A stretch of 21,231 bases of DNA from Acidimicrobiaceae bacterium UBA7830 (GTDB lineage: Bacteria; Actinomycetota; Acidimicrobiia; Acidimicrobiales; Ilumatobacteraceae), in contig DLTS01000040.1 of the NCBI GenBank assembly GCA_002501485.1, positions 1-21,231 on the forward strand, read 5' to 3'. The notes under the pieces are model-generated. The model was not told the DNA's origin. It worked only from the letters and a program-made list of their open reading frames with translations, and did not search any database. Positions 1 to 7,102 of this stretch are shown here, one piece after another; position 1 is the first letter of the stretch; each line of letters opens with the position of its first letter. The translations under genes and the position numbers were made by a program.

Positions 1-404
1 CCGACGACATCGATGATCGAATCGAGCGCGCCAACTTCGTGAAGTTCGACCTCGGCGGGGTCGACCCCATGGATTGATCCTTCGACCTTGGCGAGCGTTT
101 GATAGACGGCTACTGCACGGTCGCAGGTGACAGCCGACAAGCCGGACGACCCAATGAGGTCGAGAATCTGTTGTGCCGTCCGGTGCTGATGTGGTGTGTC
201 GTGTTCATGGATGACGACGTTTGACCACTTTGCGCGCACCCCACAGCGCTGAACGTCTTCAAAGGTGATCGCCCAGCCATCGATCCCGAGAGAGCTAATG
301 GCATCGATAATTGCGAACTGATCAGCCCCAGCATCGACAAGCGAGGCCATCGTCATGTCGCCAGCGACACCGGCTGAGCATTGGAACCATGCGCCAACGG
401 TCAT
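1..404 (-). CDS. larC: LarC, nickel insertion protein for the nickel-pincer cofactor (partial, runs off left edge)
   Basis: The reading frame opens at ATG 404 and stays open to the window edge, giving about 134 N-terminal residues; the C-terminal part is outside. The start reads MTVGAWFQCSAGVAGDMTMA, matching the LarC/DUF111 signature F-x-C-x-SGISGDM, and near the edge HEVGALDSIIDVV matches the conserved HEVGAxDSIxDIVG block. In the known family LarC is the CTP-dependent nickel chelatase that inserts Ni into pyridinium-3,5-bisthiocarboxylic acid mononucleotide, the last step of making the LarA-type cofactor. Its ATG overlaps the TGA of larB as ATGA, so the two are translationally coupled. In many LarC genes a programmed frameshift joins two halves; that region lies outside this window. 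A bicarboxylate sulfurtransferase (larE) and a cofactor-using racemase would be expected nearby but cannot be seen. Confidence 0.88.
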   Translation of the reverse strand, partial: MTVGAWFQCSAGVAGDMTMASLVDAGADQFAIIDAISSLGIDGWAITFEDVQRCGVRAKWSNVVIHEHDTPHQHRTAQQILDLIGSSGLSAVTCDRAVAVYQTLAKVEGSIHGVDPAEVELHEVGALDSIIDVV

Positions 405-1165
405 TGAGGGCCTGCTTGCTTCAGGTAACGCATGATGGCAACAGCTGCTCCGAAACCGTTGTCGATACCGACAACAGAAATCCCCGATGCACAACTGGCG
501 TGCATCGCTAAGAGAGCAGTGACCCCATCGAGTCCTGCGCCGTAGCCGACCGATGTGGGGACTGCGATCACCGGGCAAGAAGTGAGTCCACCAATTACGC
601 TTGAAAGAGCGCCCTCCATGCCGGCGATGACGATGATGGCATCGGCCGAGGTGATGTCCTCAAGGTGGGCGAGGAGCCGATGGAGGCCGGCAACTCCGAC
701 ATCATGGAGTCGGTTGGCGGTGATTCCGCCAGCTGCAAGAGTGATGACGGCCTCGTCGGCAACAGGGATGTCAGATGTTCCTGCGGTGACGACTAGCACC
801 TGCGGTTGGGGCTGAACCGGGTCTGGTGGTCGAAAGAGCATGCATCCAGCGGTCACGACCGGTGTTGCATCCGCCATGTCGATCGAGCTCAGTGATGCCG
901 CTTGTTCATCGCTCACTCGGGTGATAAACACTGGCCCATCGTTGTACTCCAGCATCTCCTGAACGATGGCGACACATTGCTCTGGTGACTTCCCCGGGCC
1001 ATAAATCACCTCTGGCATCCCTTGGCGTAGCGACCGATGATGATCGACGAGAGCATCGCCGGTATCAGCGAATGGAAGGCGCCGAAGCTGTTGCAATGCA
1101 GCGTCTGGAGTGATCGAACCGTCAGCGATAGCAGCGATCATTTCGGCGAGGGCTGCTTCTTCCAT
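401..1165 (-). CDS. larB: LarB, pyridinium-3,5-biscarboxylic acid mononucleotide synthase
   Basis: A protein of about 254 residues. It has the LarB hallmark DHHRSLRQGMPEVIYGPGK near residues 41-59, then VVTAGTSDIPVADEA (126-139), and a PurE/AIR-carboxylase-like core IAGMEGALSSVIGGL followed by PVIAVPTSVGYGAG. The segment SCASG before VVGIDNGFGA holds Cys225, aligning with the cysteine that forms the covalent adduct with nicotinic acid adenine dinucleotide in characterised LarB. Known reaction: carboxylation of the NaAD pyridinium ring and release of AMP, the first step of nickel-pincer nucleotide synthesis in the cytoplasm. I chose ATG 1165; a GTG two codons upstream (1171) is also possible, and neither has a clear Shine-Dalgarno. 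Its stop overlaps the larC start by four bases. pheA diverges from it, 48 bp between starts. Confidence 0.92.
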   Translation of the reverse strand: MEEAALAEMIAAIADGSITPDAALQQLRRLPFADTGDALVDHHRSLRQGMPEVIYGPGKSPEQCVAIVQEMLEYNDGPVFITRVSDEQAASLSSIDMADATPVVTAGCMLFRPPDPVQPQPQVLVVTAGTSDIPVADEAVITLAAGGITANRLHDVGVAGLHRLLAHLEDITSADAIIVIAGMEGALSSVIGGLTSCPVIAVPTSVGYGAGLDGVTALLAMHASCASGISVVGIDNGFGAAVAIMRYLKQAGPQ

Positions 1166-1200
1166 GGTCACATCGTGCCATGTCTGGGGTCGAATCCCCC

Positions 1201-1206
1201 TAGCCT
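1201..1206 (+). promoter_or_regulatory. Predicted -10 box (TAGCCT) for a leaderless pheA transcript
   Basis: TAGCCT fits the TANNNT form and ends exactly 7 nt before GTG 1214, so transcription would begin at or very near the start codon. A short dyad, GGGG-tcgaat-CCCC (1186-1199), sits just upstream in the expected spacer and might be a regulatory site. I see no convincing -35 hexamer. This is inference from spacing; it also argues for GTG 1214 as the pheA start. Confidence 0.5.
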
Positions 1207-1213
1207 TGCGGAC

Positions 1214-2176
1214 GTGACTTCTACGAATGGTTCTTCACGCAACGACGGCTCAACTCTGCGCGTAGCGTTCTTTGGCCCATTCGGCACCTTCACTGAACAG
1301 GCGCTCCGGACTCAACGCGACCTCTCGGACGGTGAACTTGTCCCGATGCGAACCGTTCCTGACGTGCTCGACGCAGTTTCCTCGGGTGAGGTTGATTGTG
1401 GTTTCGTGCCGATCGAAAATTCGATTGAGGGCATGGTGAACTTCACACTTGACGCCCTTGCGTTCGACCATGACCTCATCGTGACGAGGGAAGTCGTCCT
1501 CGATATCCACCTGTGCCTTGCTGCTCCTGAGGGGACATCGCTTGCGGATATCACCGATGTGATGTCGATCCCGGTCGCAACGGCGCAGTGCCACAAGTTC
1601 CTCAGAGAGCATCTTCCGAACGCAAATTTGCTTGCGGCAACATCGACTGCCGGTGCAGCGAAGTCGGTTGCTGAAGAGTCATCAACAGGGCTTGCTGCAA
1701 TCGCCCCACGTGTTGCCGCTGATCTCTACGGGCTCAGTCTTCTCGCCGAAGACATCGAAGATGAAGAGGGAAATCAAACCCGATTTGTCGTCGTCAGTCG
1801 AGATGGAGCGTCGGCGTCTTCGGGTCATGACCGAACCGGCCTTGTCGTATTTCAACGAGCTGATGAGCCAGGGAGTTTGATTTCAATTCTCCAGGAATTT
1901 GCGGCGCGCCGCATCAACTTGTCGAACCTCATTTCGCGCCCGATTCGCCAGGGCGGACTTGGCGAGTATTGCTTCATCATTCTTGCCGAAGGCCATGTCG
2001 GCGATGATCTGATGGCTGACACGATGCGAGCCCTTCACGCGAAGCAGGGTCTTGTGAAGTGGTTCGGCTCATGGCCACGAGCCGATGGGGCTGTGAGTGA
2101 TGTTCGCTCTCACGCCGATGAACGCTGGAAAAGCGCGGATGACTGGATTGGCGCAATCCGCTCTCGTCTGTCGTGA
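1214..2176 (+). CDS. pheA: Prephenate dehydratase with C-terminal ACT domain
   Basis: This 320-residue protein converts prephenate to phenylpyruvate in phenylalanine synthesis. The periplasmic-binding-like catalytic domain starts with VAFFGPFGTFTEQA (17-30), continues through CGFVPIENSIEGMV (62-74), and ends with the conserved TRF motif at 189-191. The ACT regulatory domain spans about 207-285 (DEPGSLISILQEFAARRINL). The frame is open upstream to 1037, but that stretch lies inside larB on the other strand. GTG 1214 puts the usual short tail before the first beta strand and lies 7 nt behind a TANNNT box. The ACT phenylalanine-binding motifs are variants: GSLI where GALV is common and LISRP where ESRP is common. 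There is no fused chorismate mutase. It converges with the oxidoreductase gene, 8 bp between stop codons. Confidence 0.93.
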   Translation: MTSTNGSSRNDGSTLRVAFFGPFGTFTEQALRTQRDLSDGELVPMRTVPDVLDAVSSGEVDCGFVPIENSIEGMVNFTLDALAFDHDLIVTREVVLDIHLCLAAPEGTSLADITDVMSIPVATAQCHKFLREHLPNANLLAATSTAGAAKSVAEESSTGLAAIAPRVAADLYGLSLLAEDIEDEEGNQTRFVVVSRDGASASSGHDRTGLVVFQRADEPGSLISILQEFAARRINLSNLISRPIRQGGLGEYCFIILAEGHVGDDLMADTMRALHAKQGLVKWFGSWPRADGAVSDVRSHADERWKSADDWIGAIRSRLS

Positions 2177-2182
2177 TACGAC
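2170..2182. terminator. Small hairpin at the pheA/etfD convergent junction
   Basis: GTCGT-gat-ACGAC is a perfect 5-bp stem with a 3-nt loop that includes the pheA stop codon and ends three bases before the stop of the facing gene. It has no T-tract on either strand. It could slow both converging transcripts, but the stem is short and may be chance. Confidence 0.25.
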
Positions 2183-2184
2183 GG

Positions 2185-4431
2185 TTAATCGAAGCTCACG
2201 CTGAGCGGTGAATCAGGATGATCCATCTTTGATTCTCCAGCCTCAATCGCATCAAGAAGGTGGATTGCAAGATCGGCGACCTTGACCTCATCTTCGTCGG
2301 CGCCGGCTGCCTTTGCGCCGTCGTCGAGCATGATGTAGCAGAACGGGCACGCAGTAGCGATTCGCGTTGCACCTGTCGATAGCGCTTCTCGGGCACGCTC
2401 GTCGTTCACCTTGGTGCCGATCGACTCTTCCATCCACATACGGGCACCGCCGGCTCCACAACACATTCCTGTCGTGCCGTTTCGCGGCATCTCAACGATC
2501 TCGATGCCCTTGATCGCTCCAACCACTTTTCGCGGTGCCATATAGACGTCGTTGTGCCGTCCGAGATAGCACGAATCGTGGTAGGTGATGCGCTCCTCAA
2601 GCGTTGCCTGTGAGACGTCGAGGCGGCCATCAGCGATGAGTGCTTCGAGTAGTTGCGTGTGGTGCACCACTTCGTAGTTGCCGCCGAGCTGTGGGTACTC
2701 ATTTTGCAACGTGTTGAAGCAGTGTGGGCATTGGGTGATGATCTTCTTTACGCCCATGCCGTCAAGCATTTCGATATTTGGCATTGCCAACATTTGGAAG
2801 AGGTATTCATTGCCTGATCGGCGAGCCGAATCGCCTGTGCACATTTCGCTCGGTCCGAGGATTGCGACGTCGATGCCAGCACGACGAAGTAGTTTTGCCA
2901 TCGACTGGGTGACTTTCTTGTTCTTATCATCGAACGATCCGGCGCATCCGACCCAATAGAGATATTCGGCTGTGAGCGGTGAGCCAGGGTCGACAACTTC
3001 GACTCCGTCGATGTCGTTTGCCCAATCACCGCGTTCCCCTTGGTTCATTGCCCATGGGTTGCCTTGGTTTTCCATTGCGCGATAGGCGTTGCCCAGTTCG
3101 GCAGGGAAGTTTGACTCCATTAGCGAGAGGTAGCGGCGCATATCGAGGATCTTGTCGAGGATCTCAATGTTGACCGGGCAAATTTCGTCACAGGCCTTAC
3201 ACGATGTGCATGACCAGATTTCTTCGGAGGTGATTCGTTCGAAGAGGCTGTTCGCCCCGATCTTGACCTCATCGTCAACACCGATGGGAGGCGACACCTG
3301 AGGTGAGCCCGTCGCCGCCATGACTTCGCCGGTTTTCAACACAATTTCGCGTGGGTCGAGCGGCTTACCGGTTGCGTGAGCAGGGCACACGCTCGTGCAA
3401 CGCCCACACATGGTGCAGGCGTCGGTGTCGAGCAGTTGTTTCCAAGTGAAGTCTTCAACGACCGACGCCCCAAAACTTTCGAGTTCGGTCTCCATGAGGT
3501 TGGGCATTGGCTTCATTGCGCCCTTTGGGCGATCTTTGTCACGCAGGTACATGTTGAGCGGAGACGTGAAGACGTGGCGCAACATGGTGACGGGAAGGAT
3601 CGCCAAAAACACCACGAAGCTCACGACGTGGGCAATCCAGCTCCATTGGTGCCAGGTGCTCACCGCCGAGGCTGACATGCCGTCGACAAGGGTGGCGAGT
3701 GGGTAACCCACGAATGAGAACTTTTCGTAATCGGGCATGCCATCAAGGGCAATGCGGAACCCTTCGGCAATGAAGCCTGTCAGACCAATTGCAAGGAAGG
3801 TGCCGAGGATGACAGCATGCTCAGTCTTCGTCTTGATGCGGATGCGGTACGGGCGCTGAATGTAGCGGCGGATGATTGCCCAGATGACTCCAACCGTGAA
3901 CACGGTGCCTGCGAAGTCGCCGACGAAGGCGTACCCCTTATAGGTGGTGCCGTGCAGAAACTTCAGTCTCTCGGGCATTTGGTGATCGATTTCGAGCACG
4001 GTGGTGACGCCCATCAGCACTAGGAAGCCGAAGTAGATCATCGAGTGCATGAGACCTGCAGCAGAGTCGCGGAGGAGAGTGCGCATATACACACCGGCGC
4101 GGAAATCGGCGGCACGGCGCTTGACGTTTTTTGTTGTGGTGCGACGTTTCGCCACCGCACCGCGCTCCCAGTTCTTCATACGGTCTGCGAAGCGGAATGC
4201 GCCCCACACCACCATCACTGGGATCAGGGTGTAAAACGCAATCTGGAGAGGCCCAGGGATGTTGCCAAACACGGTTCGATGGACTTCATTTTCGTTGTGC
4301 CAATGAGTGATCTGTGGCAAGACACCCGAAAGAAGGATGAAGGCGCCCATTCCGATGCCGAGCCCGAGCGAAAGTTGGTGAGGCTTCAGCCGCTTGTCGC
4401 CTTTGGTCGTTGAATCCGTCTGCGTAGCCAT
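2185..4431 (-). CDS. etfD: EtfD-like membrane Fe-S oxidoreductase (cytochrome b-like domain, two 4Fe-4S clusters, two CCG domains)
   Basis: A 748-residue protein. The N-terminal part carries membrane spans near 21-40, 62-80, 127-147, 170-190, 205-224 and 264-284, resembling the nitrate reductase gamma/cytochrome b region. Two ferredoxin-type clusters follow: C339/C342/C345/C349 and C408/C411/C414/C418. Two HdrD-type CCG domains end the protein: C496, C531, C568, C571, then C621, C657-C658, C695, C698. This order matches mycobacterial Rv0338c (EtfD) and the EMO enzymes, which pass electrons from reduced electron-transferring flavoprotein, loaded by acyl-CoA dehydrogenases, to menaquinone. No etfAB genes are in the window, so the partner is inferred from the family alone. 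A TAGCGT box 9 nt before the ATG gives it its own promoter downstream of gpmA. Other HdrD-like quinone reductases are possible. Confidence 0.82.
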   Translation of the reverse strand: MATQTDSTTKGDKRLKPHQLSLGLGIGMGAFILLSGVLPQITHWHNENEVHRTVFGNIPGPLQIAFYTLIPVMVVWGAFRFADRMKNWERGAVAKRRTTTKNVKRRAADFRAGVYMRTLLRDSAAGLMHSMIYFGFLVLMGVTTVLEIDHQMPERLKFLHGTTYKGYAFVGDFAGTVFTVGVIWAIIRRYIQRPYRIRIKTKTEHAVILGTFLAIGLTGFIAEGFRIALDGMPDYEKFSFVGYPLATLVDGMSASAVSTWHQWSWIAHVVSFVVFLAILPVTMLRHVFTSPLNMYLRDKDRPKGAMKPMPNLMETELESFGASVVEDFTWKQLLDTDACTMCGRCTSVCPAHATGKPLDPREIVLKTGEVMAATGSPQVSPPIGVDDEVKIGANSLFERITSEEIWSCTSCKACDEICPVNIEILDKILDMRRYLSLMESNFPAELGNAYRAMENQGNPWAMNQGERGDWANDIDGVEVVDPGSPLTAEYLYWVGCAGSFDDKNKKVTQSMAKLLRRAGIDVAILGPSEMCTGDSARRSGNEYLFQMLAMPNIEMLDGMGVKKIITQCPHCFNTLQNEYPQLGGNYEVVHHTQLLEALIADGRLDVSQATLEERITYHDSCYLGRHNDVYMAPRKVVGAIKGIEIVEMPRNGTTGMCCGAGGARMWMEESIGTKVNDERAREALSTGATRIATACPFCYIMLDDGAKAAGADEDEVKVADLAIHLLDAIEAGESKMDHPDSPLSVSFD

Positions 4432-4440
4432 GTGGACTCA

Positions 4441-4446
4441 ACGCTA
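4441..4446 (-). promoter_or_regulatory. Predicted -10 box (TAGCGT) for etfD
   Basis: On the minus strand TAGCGT lies 9 nt before the etfD ATG (4431), which would give a leader of about two bases. It sits in the 64-bp gap after gpmA, suggesting that etfD is transcribed independently. Confidence 0.4.
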
Positions 4447-4464
4447 GTTCGTTTTGCGCGTAGA

Positions 4465-4476
4465 ACGACTGGTCGT
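4465..4476. repeat. Inverted repeat at the expected -35 position of etfD
   Basis: ACGAC-tg-GTCGT has two perfect 5-bp arms around two bases. It lies about 18 bp upstream of the predicted etfD -10 box, where a regulator would meet the -35 region. A regulatory role is inference; the arms are short. Confidence 0.25.
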
Positions 4477-4479
4477 CTT

Positions 4480-4500
4480 GCTAATTCGGCTCGGATTAGC
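4480..4500 (-). terminator. Possible hairpin over the gpmA stop codon
   Basis: GCTAAT and ATTAGC form a perfect 6-bp stem around a 9-nt spacer, and the gpmA TAA lies in one arm. No T-run follows on the minus strand, so it would be at best a weak terminator. Confidence 0.25.
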
Positions 4501-5248
4501 GGTGGGTGCCAGCTTGGTGAGCGACACCGTCTATTGCGGCTGCGATGGCGTCTGGATCACCGAGATATTCAGCAGATTTGATTTCGAGGCCGTCGTGAAA
4601 GGCGTACCGGCGGGGTACCCCGGTAGGAATATTCACGTCAGCAATGTCGTCTGCGCTGACGTCTTCAAGGTACATGAGCAGCGCTCGAAGACTGTTTCCA
4701 TGTGCGGTAACGAGCACGTTCTGGCCAGCGAGAAGTTGAGGCGCAATGCGGTCGAACCAGTAGGGAAGCACCCGGGCAACGACATCTCGGAGGCATTCAG
4801 CACTTGGAAGTACGTCGGCGGGAAGATGTTGGTAACGCTGATCATGCACCGGGTGCTCAGGGCTTGATGTATCAACGGCAGGTGGAGGCGTATCGAAACT
4901 TCGTCGCCAGATATGTGTCTGTTCTGCCCCGTGCTGTTCGGTGGTGGCAACTTTGTCGAGACCTTGCAGTGCCCCATAGTGCCGTTCGTTGAGGCGCCAG
5001 TGTCGGTCGACAGGTAGCCACACCTGTCCCATTGCCTCGAGAGCGAGATGCTGCGTGACAACTGCTCTCGTGAGGAGTGAGGTGTGGCTGGTGTCGAAGG
5101 TAAGCCCCTCATCACGCATGGTGTGACCGGCTGCAGTTGCCTCGGCAAGGCCGTGCTCGGTGAGTGGAACGTCGCGCCACCCGGTGAACAGATTGAGACG
5201 GTTCCATTCGCTTTGGCCGTGACGGAGGATGACAAGCGTTCCGGTCAT
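4496..5248 (-). CDS. gpmA: 2,3-bisphosphoglycerate-dependent phosphoglycerate mutase
   Basis: This 250-residue protein has the usual length of dPGM enzymes, which interconvert 3- and 2-phosphoglycerate in glycolysis and gluconeogenesis. The phosphohistidine motif LRHGQSEWN holds His10. Arg61, Glu88 in LNERHYG and His183 in TAHGNSLRAL complete the active site, and FTGWRDVPLTEHG is the typical dPGM continuation. The frame extends to ATG 5278, adding ten residues, but ATG 5248 gives the normal N-terminus and lies 7 nt behind a TACGAT box, so I start there. It diverges from the DUF2207 gene across only 51 bp. Confidence 0.93.
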   Translation of the reverse strand: MTGTLVILRHGQSEWNRLNLFTGWRDVPLTEHGLAEATAAGHTMRDEGLTFDTSHTSLLTRAVVTQHLALEAMGQVWLPVDRHWRLNERHYGALQGLDKVATTEQHGAEQTHIWRRSFDTPPPAVDTSSPEHPVHDQRYQHLPADVLPSAECLRDVVARVLPYWFDRIAPQLLAGQNVLVTAHGNSLRALLMYLEDVSADDIADVNIPTGVPRRYAFHDGLEIKSAEYLGDPDAIAAAIDGVAHQAGTHR

Positions 5249-5255
5249 AGGTCTC

Positions 5256-5261
5256 ATCGTA
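5256..5261 (-). promoter_or_regulatory. Predicted -10 box (TACGAT) for leaderless gpmA
   Basis: TACGAT on the minus strand is followed by seven bases and then ATG 5248. Position and sequence fit a leaderless actinobacterial promoter and decide between the two in-frame gpmA starts. Confidence 0.5.
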
Positions 5262-5287
5262 CGGGTTTTCCGACTCACAAAATGTCG

Positions 5288-5293
5288 TACAGT
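5288..5293 (+). promoter_or_regulatory. Predicted -10 box (TACAGT) for the DUF2207 gene
   Basis: TACAGT is followed by six bases and then ATG 5300. If used, it would exclude the upstream ATG at 5282, because that codon would lie before the transcription start. Confidence 0.45.
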
Positions 5294-5299
5294 TCGTTC

Positions 5300-7075
5300 A
5301 TGTCGTTGCGTTGGAAGTTGTTACCAACCGCGGTCTTCGCCGCAGTGGTCTTCGTATTGGTTTTGAACGGGAGGCTTGGAGCGCCGAAAGACGTCGTCGA
5401 TTTCGATGCGAAGACAATTGTGCTGTCGCCTACCGATGACGGGACGATGCGAGTCACCGAGTACGTCGATATCAACTTTGGTCGAAACCAGATGCGTGGT
5501 TATTTACGATATATCAGAACTGATCTCGGGATCCCGTTCGATATTTCTGCACAGTCAGACACGATGTCATCACAACTGTCGACCGAATTTGATGGGATGG
5601 ATTACATCATGCGGGTTGGCGACCCTGACGAAACGTCGAACGGTCAGCACCGATTCGTACTCTCATATGAATTACCACTCGCGTTCATTGACGGGTGGCC
5701 CCTCAACTACTCGCTGATCGATCCTGATGAAGATCCTGTAACCGATCGGTTTCATGTGATTCTCGACGGTTTCCGCCTCAACGACTCGTTGTGCTCTGTC
5801 GGTGATTGGGGTGATATCGGTGGCTGCGAGCTCATCGATACTTCGTTCGGGCAGGAAGTCATCGTCGAGCCGCTCGAAGCAAATGCCGGGTTGAACATTT
5901 CAGGTATAGCCGTGCTGACCGATCAGCGCATGGGAGAGATCTCGATTCCCTTGCCTGCCCGTGACGACCCGCCGTCGAGTGGTGTGCTGCCATTTACTGC
6001 GGCGTTAGCTGCGGTTGCAGCAGCTGTGCTTGCGGTGTTGTGGAATGTCCGTCGTGGAATGAACACGGTCGGCGCAACCGACGCCGCGGGGGCGGCGATA
6101 CCAGTTGCGGGGGGTCCGACGAGTCGGGTCACCGACTCAGCGCTCTATGAAATGGCCACGGTTGAGTTTGCAGCGCCAAAGGGAATTCAACCTTGGGAGG
6201 GAAACGTCATTCTCAACGAACATCTCGGATCTGACCTTCAGTCGACATGGGTCTCTTCGCTTATCGGTGCCGGGGTGATCAACATCGAGAAGAACGGGCA
6301 GGCGGTTGACATCGAACTGTTGGTGAACCGCAAAGATCTGAGCGAGTTCGATCGACGCCTCATCAACATCCTTATGCCGGGCGGAGCAACCACCCGCCGC
6401 GTGTACAAAAAATACACCGAGAAATTCGCAACCACATGGAAAGAAATTCGTGAGGCGCTCACGGAGAACATCAAAGCAAAGAATTGGTGGAACAAGCCGC
6501 TTCGGGCGTGGAACAAGCGCATATCGATCATTGGCGCATGGGTCTCGGCAGCATCGTTAGTCGGGGTGCTACTCATCCTCGACTCGATAGAGATCCGTGA
6601 CCCTGACGGAAACGCGCCGGACTTTGCGCCAAATGCGCTCACCGACAGCGCTGTAGGTGCTGTGGTGGCAGTGGCCATCGCTGGGTTCCTACTCGGCGCA
6701 ATTTCGACCAAGGGCCGCATCGCGTCGAGAACAGCTGCTGGCTCAGCGTTATACCTACAAACCGAATCATTCCGGAGATTCCTTGCACAAAGCGAGGGTC
6801 GCCACGTTGAAGAGGCTCATCGACTCGGTGTGCTTCGCGAATATTCGGCATGGGCAGTGGTGCTCGGCGAGGCAACCGCGTGGAAGAAGGCCGCCGACTC
6901 TCTTGACGATCTAGCGATCGCAGGCGAAGTTGATCTCACCCAGTCCTCTCTCACGTACATCACCATTCTCACGGCAGCCTCAGTTCCTCCGTCGTCGAGC
7001 GACTCAAGCGGTGGCGGTGGCGGAGGTGGAGGTAGCGGCGGTGGTGGAGGTGGCGGCGGCTCCGGCGGCTGGTAA
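5300..7075 (+). CDS. DUF2207-family membrane protein with glycine-rich tail
   Basis: A 591-residue protein of the DUF2207 (YciQ-like) family; its function is unknown. It starts with a signal anchor or signal peptide (about 6-24: LLPTAVFAAVVFVLVLNG), then a beta-rich, probably extracytoplasmic DUF2207 domain (about 32-222). A membrane span follows at 229-249, then a soluble segment (about 250-405), two further spans (408-428 and 450-469), and a region with TESFRRFL and ATAWKKAADSL typical of the family. The end, from about 566, is serine- and glycine-rich and finishes SGGW, a common DUF2207 ending. The frame is open back to 5084, but that part lies inside gpmA. ATG 5300 gives a proper hydrophobic N-terminus and lies behind a TACAGT box. 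The next gene, 27 bp on, has no visible promoter and may be co-transcribed. Confidence 0.8.
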   Translation: MSLRWKLLPTAVFAAVVFVLVLNGRLGAPKDVVDFDAKTIVLSPTDDGTMRVTEYVDINFGRNQMRGYLRYIRTDLGIPFDISAQSDTMSSQLSTEFDGMDYIMRVGDPDETSNGQHRFVLSYELPLAFIDGWPLNYSLIDPDEDPVTDRFHVILDGFRLNDSLCSVGDWGDIGGCELIDTSFGQEVIVEPLEANAGLNISGIAVLTDQRMGEISIPLPARDDPPSSGVLPFTAALAAVAAAVLAVLWNVRRGMNTVGATDAAGAAIPVAGGPTSRVTDSALYEMATVEFAAPKGIQPWEGNVILNEHLGSDLQSTWVSSLIGAGVINIEKNGQAVDIELLVNRKDLSEFDRRLINILMPGGATTRRVYKKYTEKFATTWKEIREALTENIKAKNWWNKPLRAWNKRISIIGAWVSAASLVGVLLILDSIEIRDPDGNAPDFAPNALTDSAVGAVVAVAIAGFLLGAISTKGRIASRTAAGSALYLQTESFRRFLAQSEGRHVEEAHRLGVLREYSAWAVVLGEATAWKKAADSLDDLAIAGEVDLTQSSLTYITILTAASVPPSSSDSSGGGGGGGGSGGGGGGGGSGGW

Positions 7076-7102
7076 CAGCCACTTGATGTGCAATCCTTCA
7101 GT

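Noticed and set aside
1184..1200. T-arm-like GGGG-TCGAAT-CCCC, suggesting a tRNA
   Set aside because: The loop is six bases rather than seven and there is no acceptor, D-arm or anticodon arm around it; it lies in the larB/pheA promoter gap.
1037..1213. N-terminal extension of PheA
   Set aside because: It overlaps the larB coding start on the other strand, has no family similarity, and precedes the predicted transcription start.
3376..4413. Long plus-strand ORFs inside the EtfD-like gene
   Set aside because: They are composition shadows; the minus frame has all Fe-S and membrane motifs across the whole stretch.
5084..5299. N-terminal extension of the DUF2207 protein
   Set aside because: It lies in gpmA and would place a polar 72-residue tail before the hydrophobic N-terminus.
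7004..7075. Possible tandem repeat locus at the glycine-coding tract
   Set aside because: The codons vary (ggt, ggc, gga) without a fixed unit, so this is a low-complexity protein tail, not a DNA repeat array.
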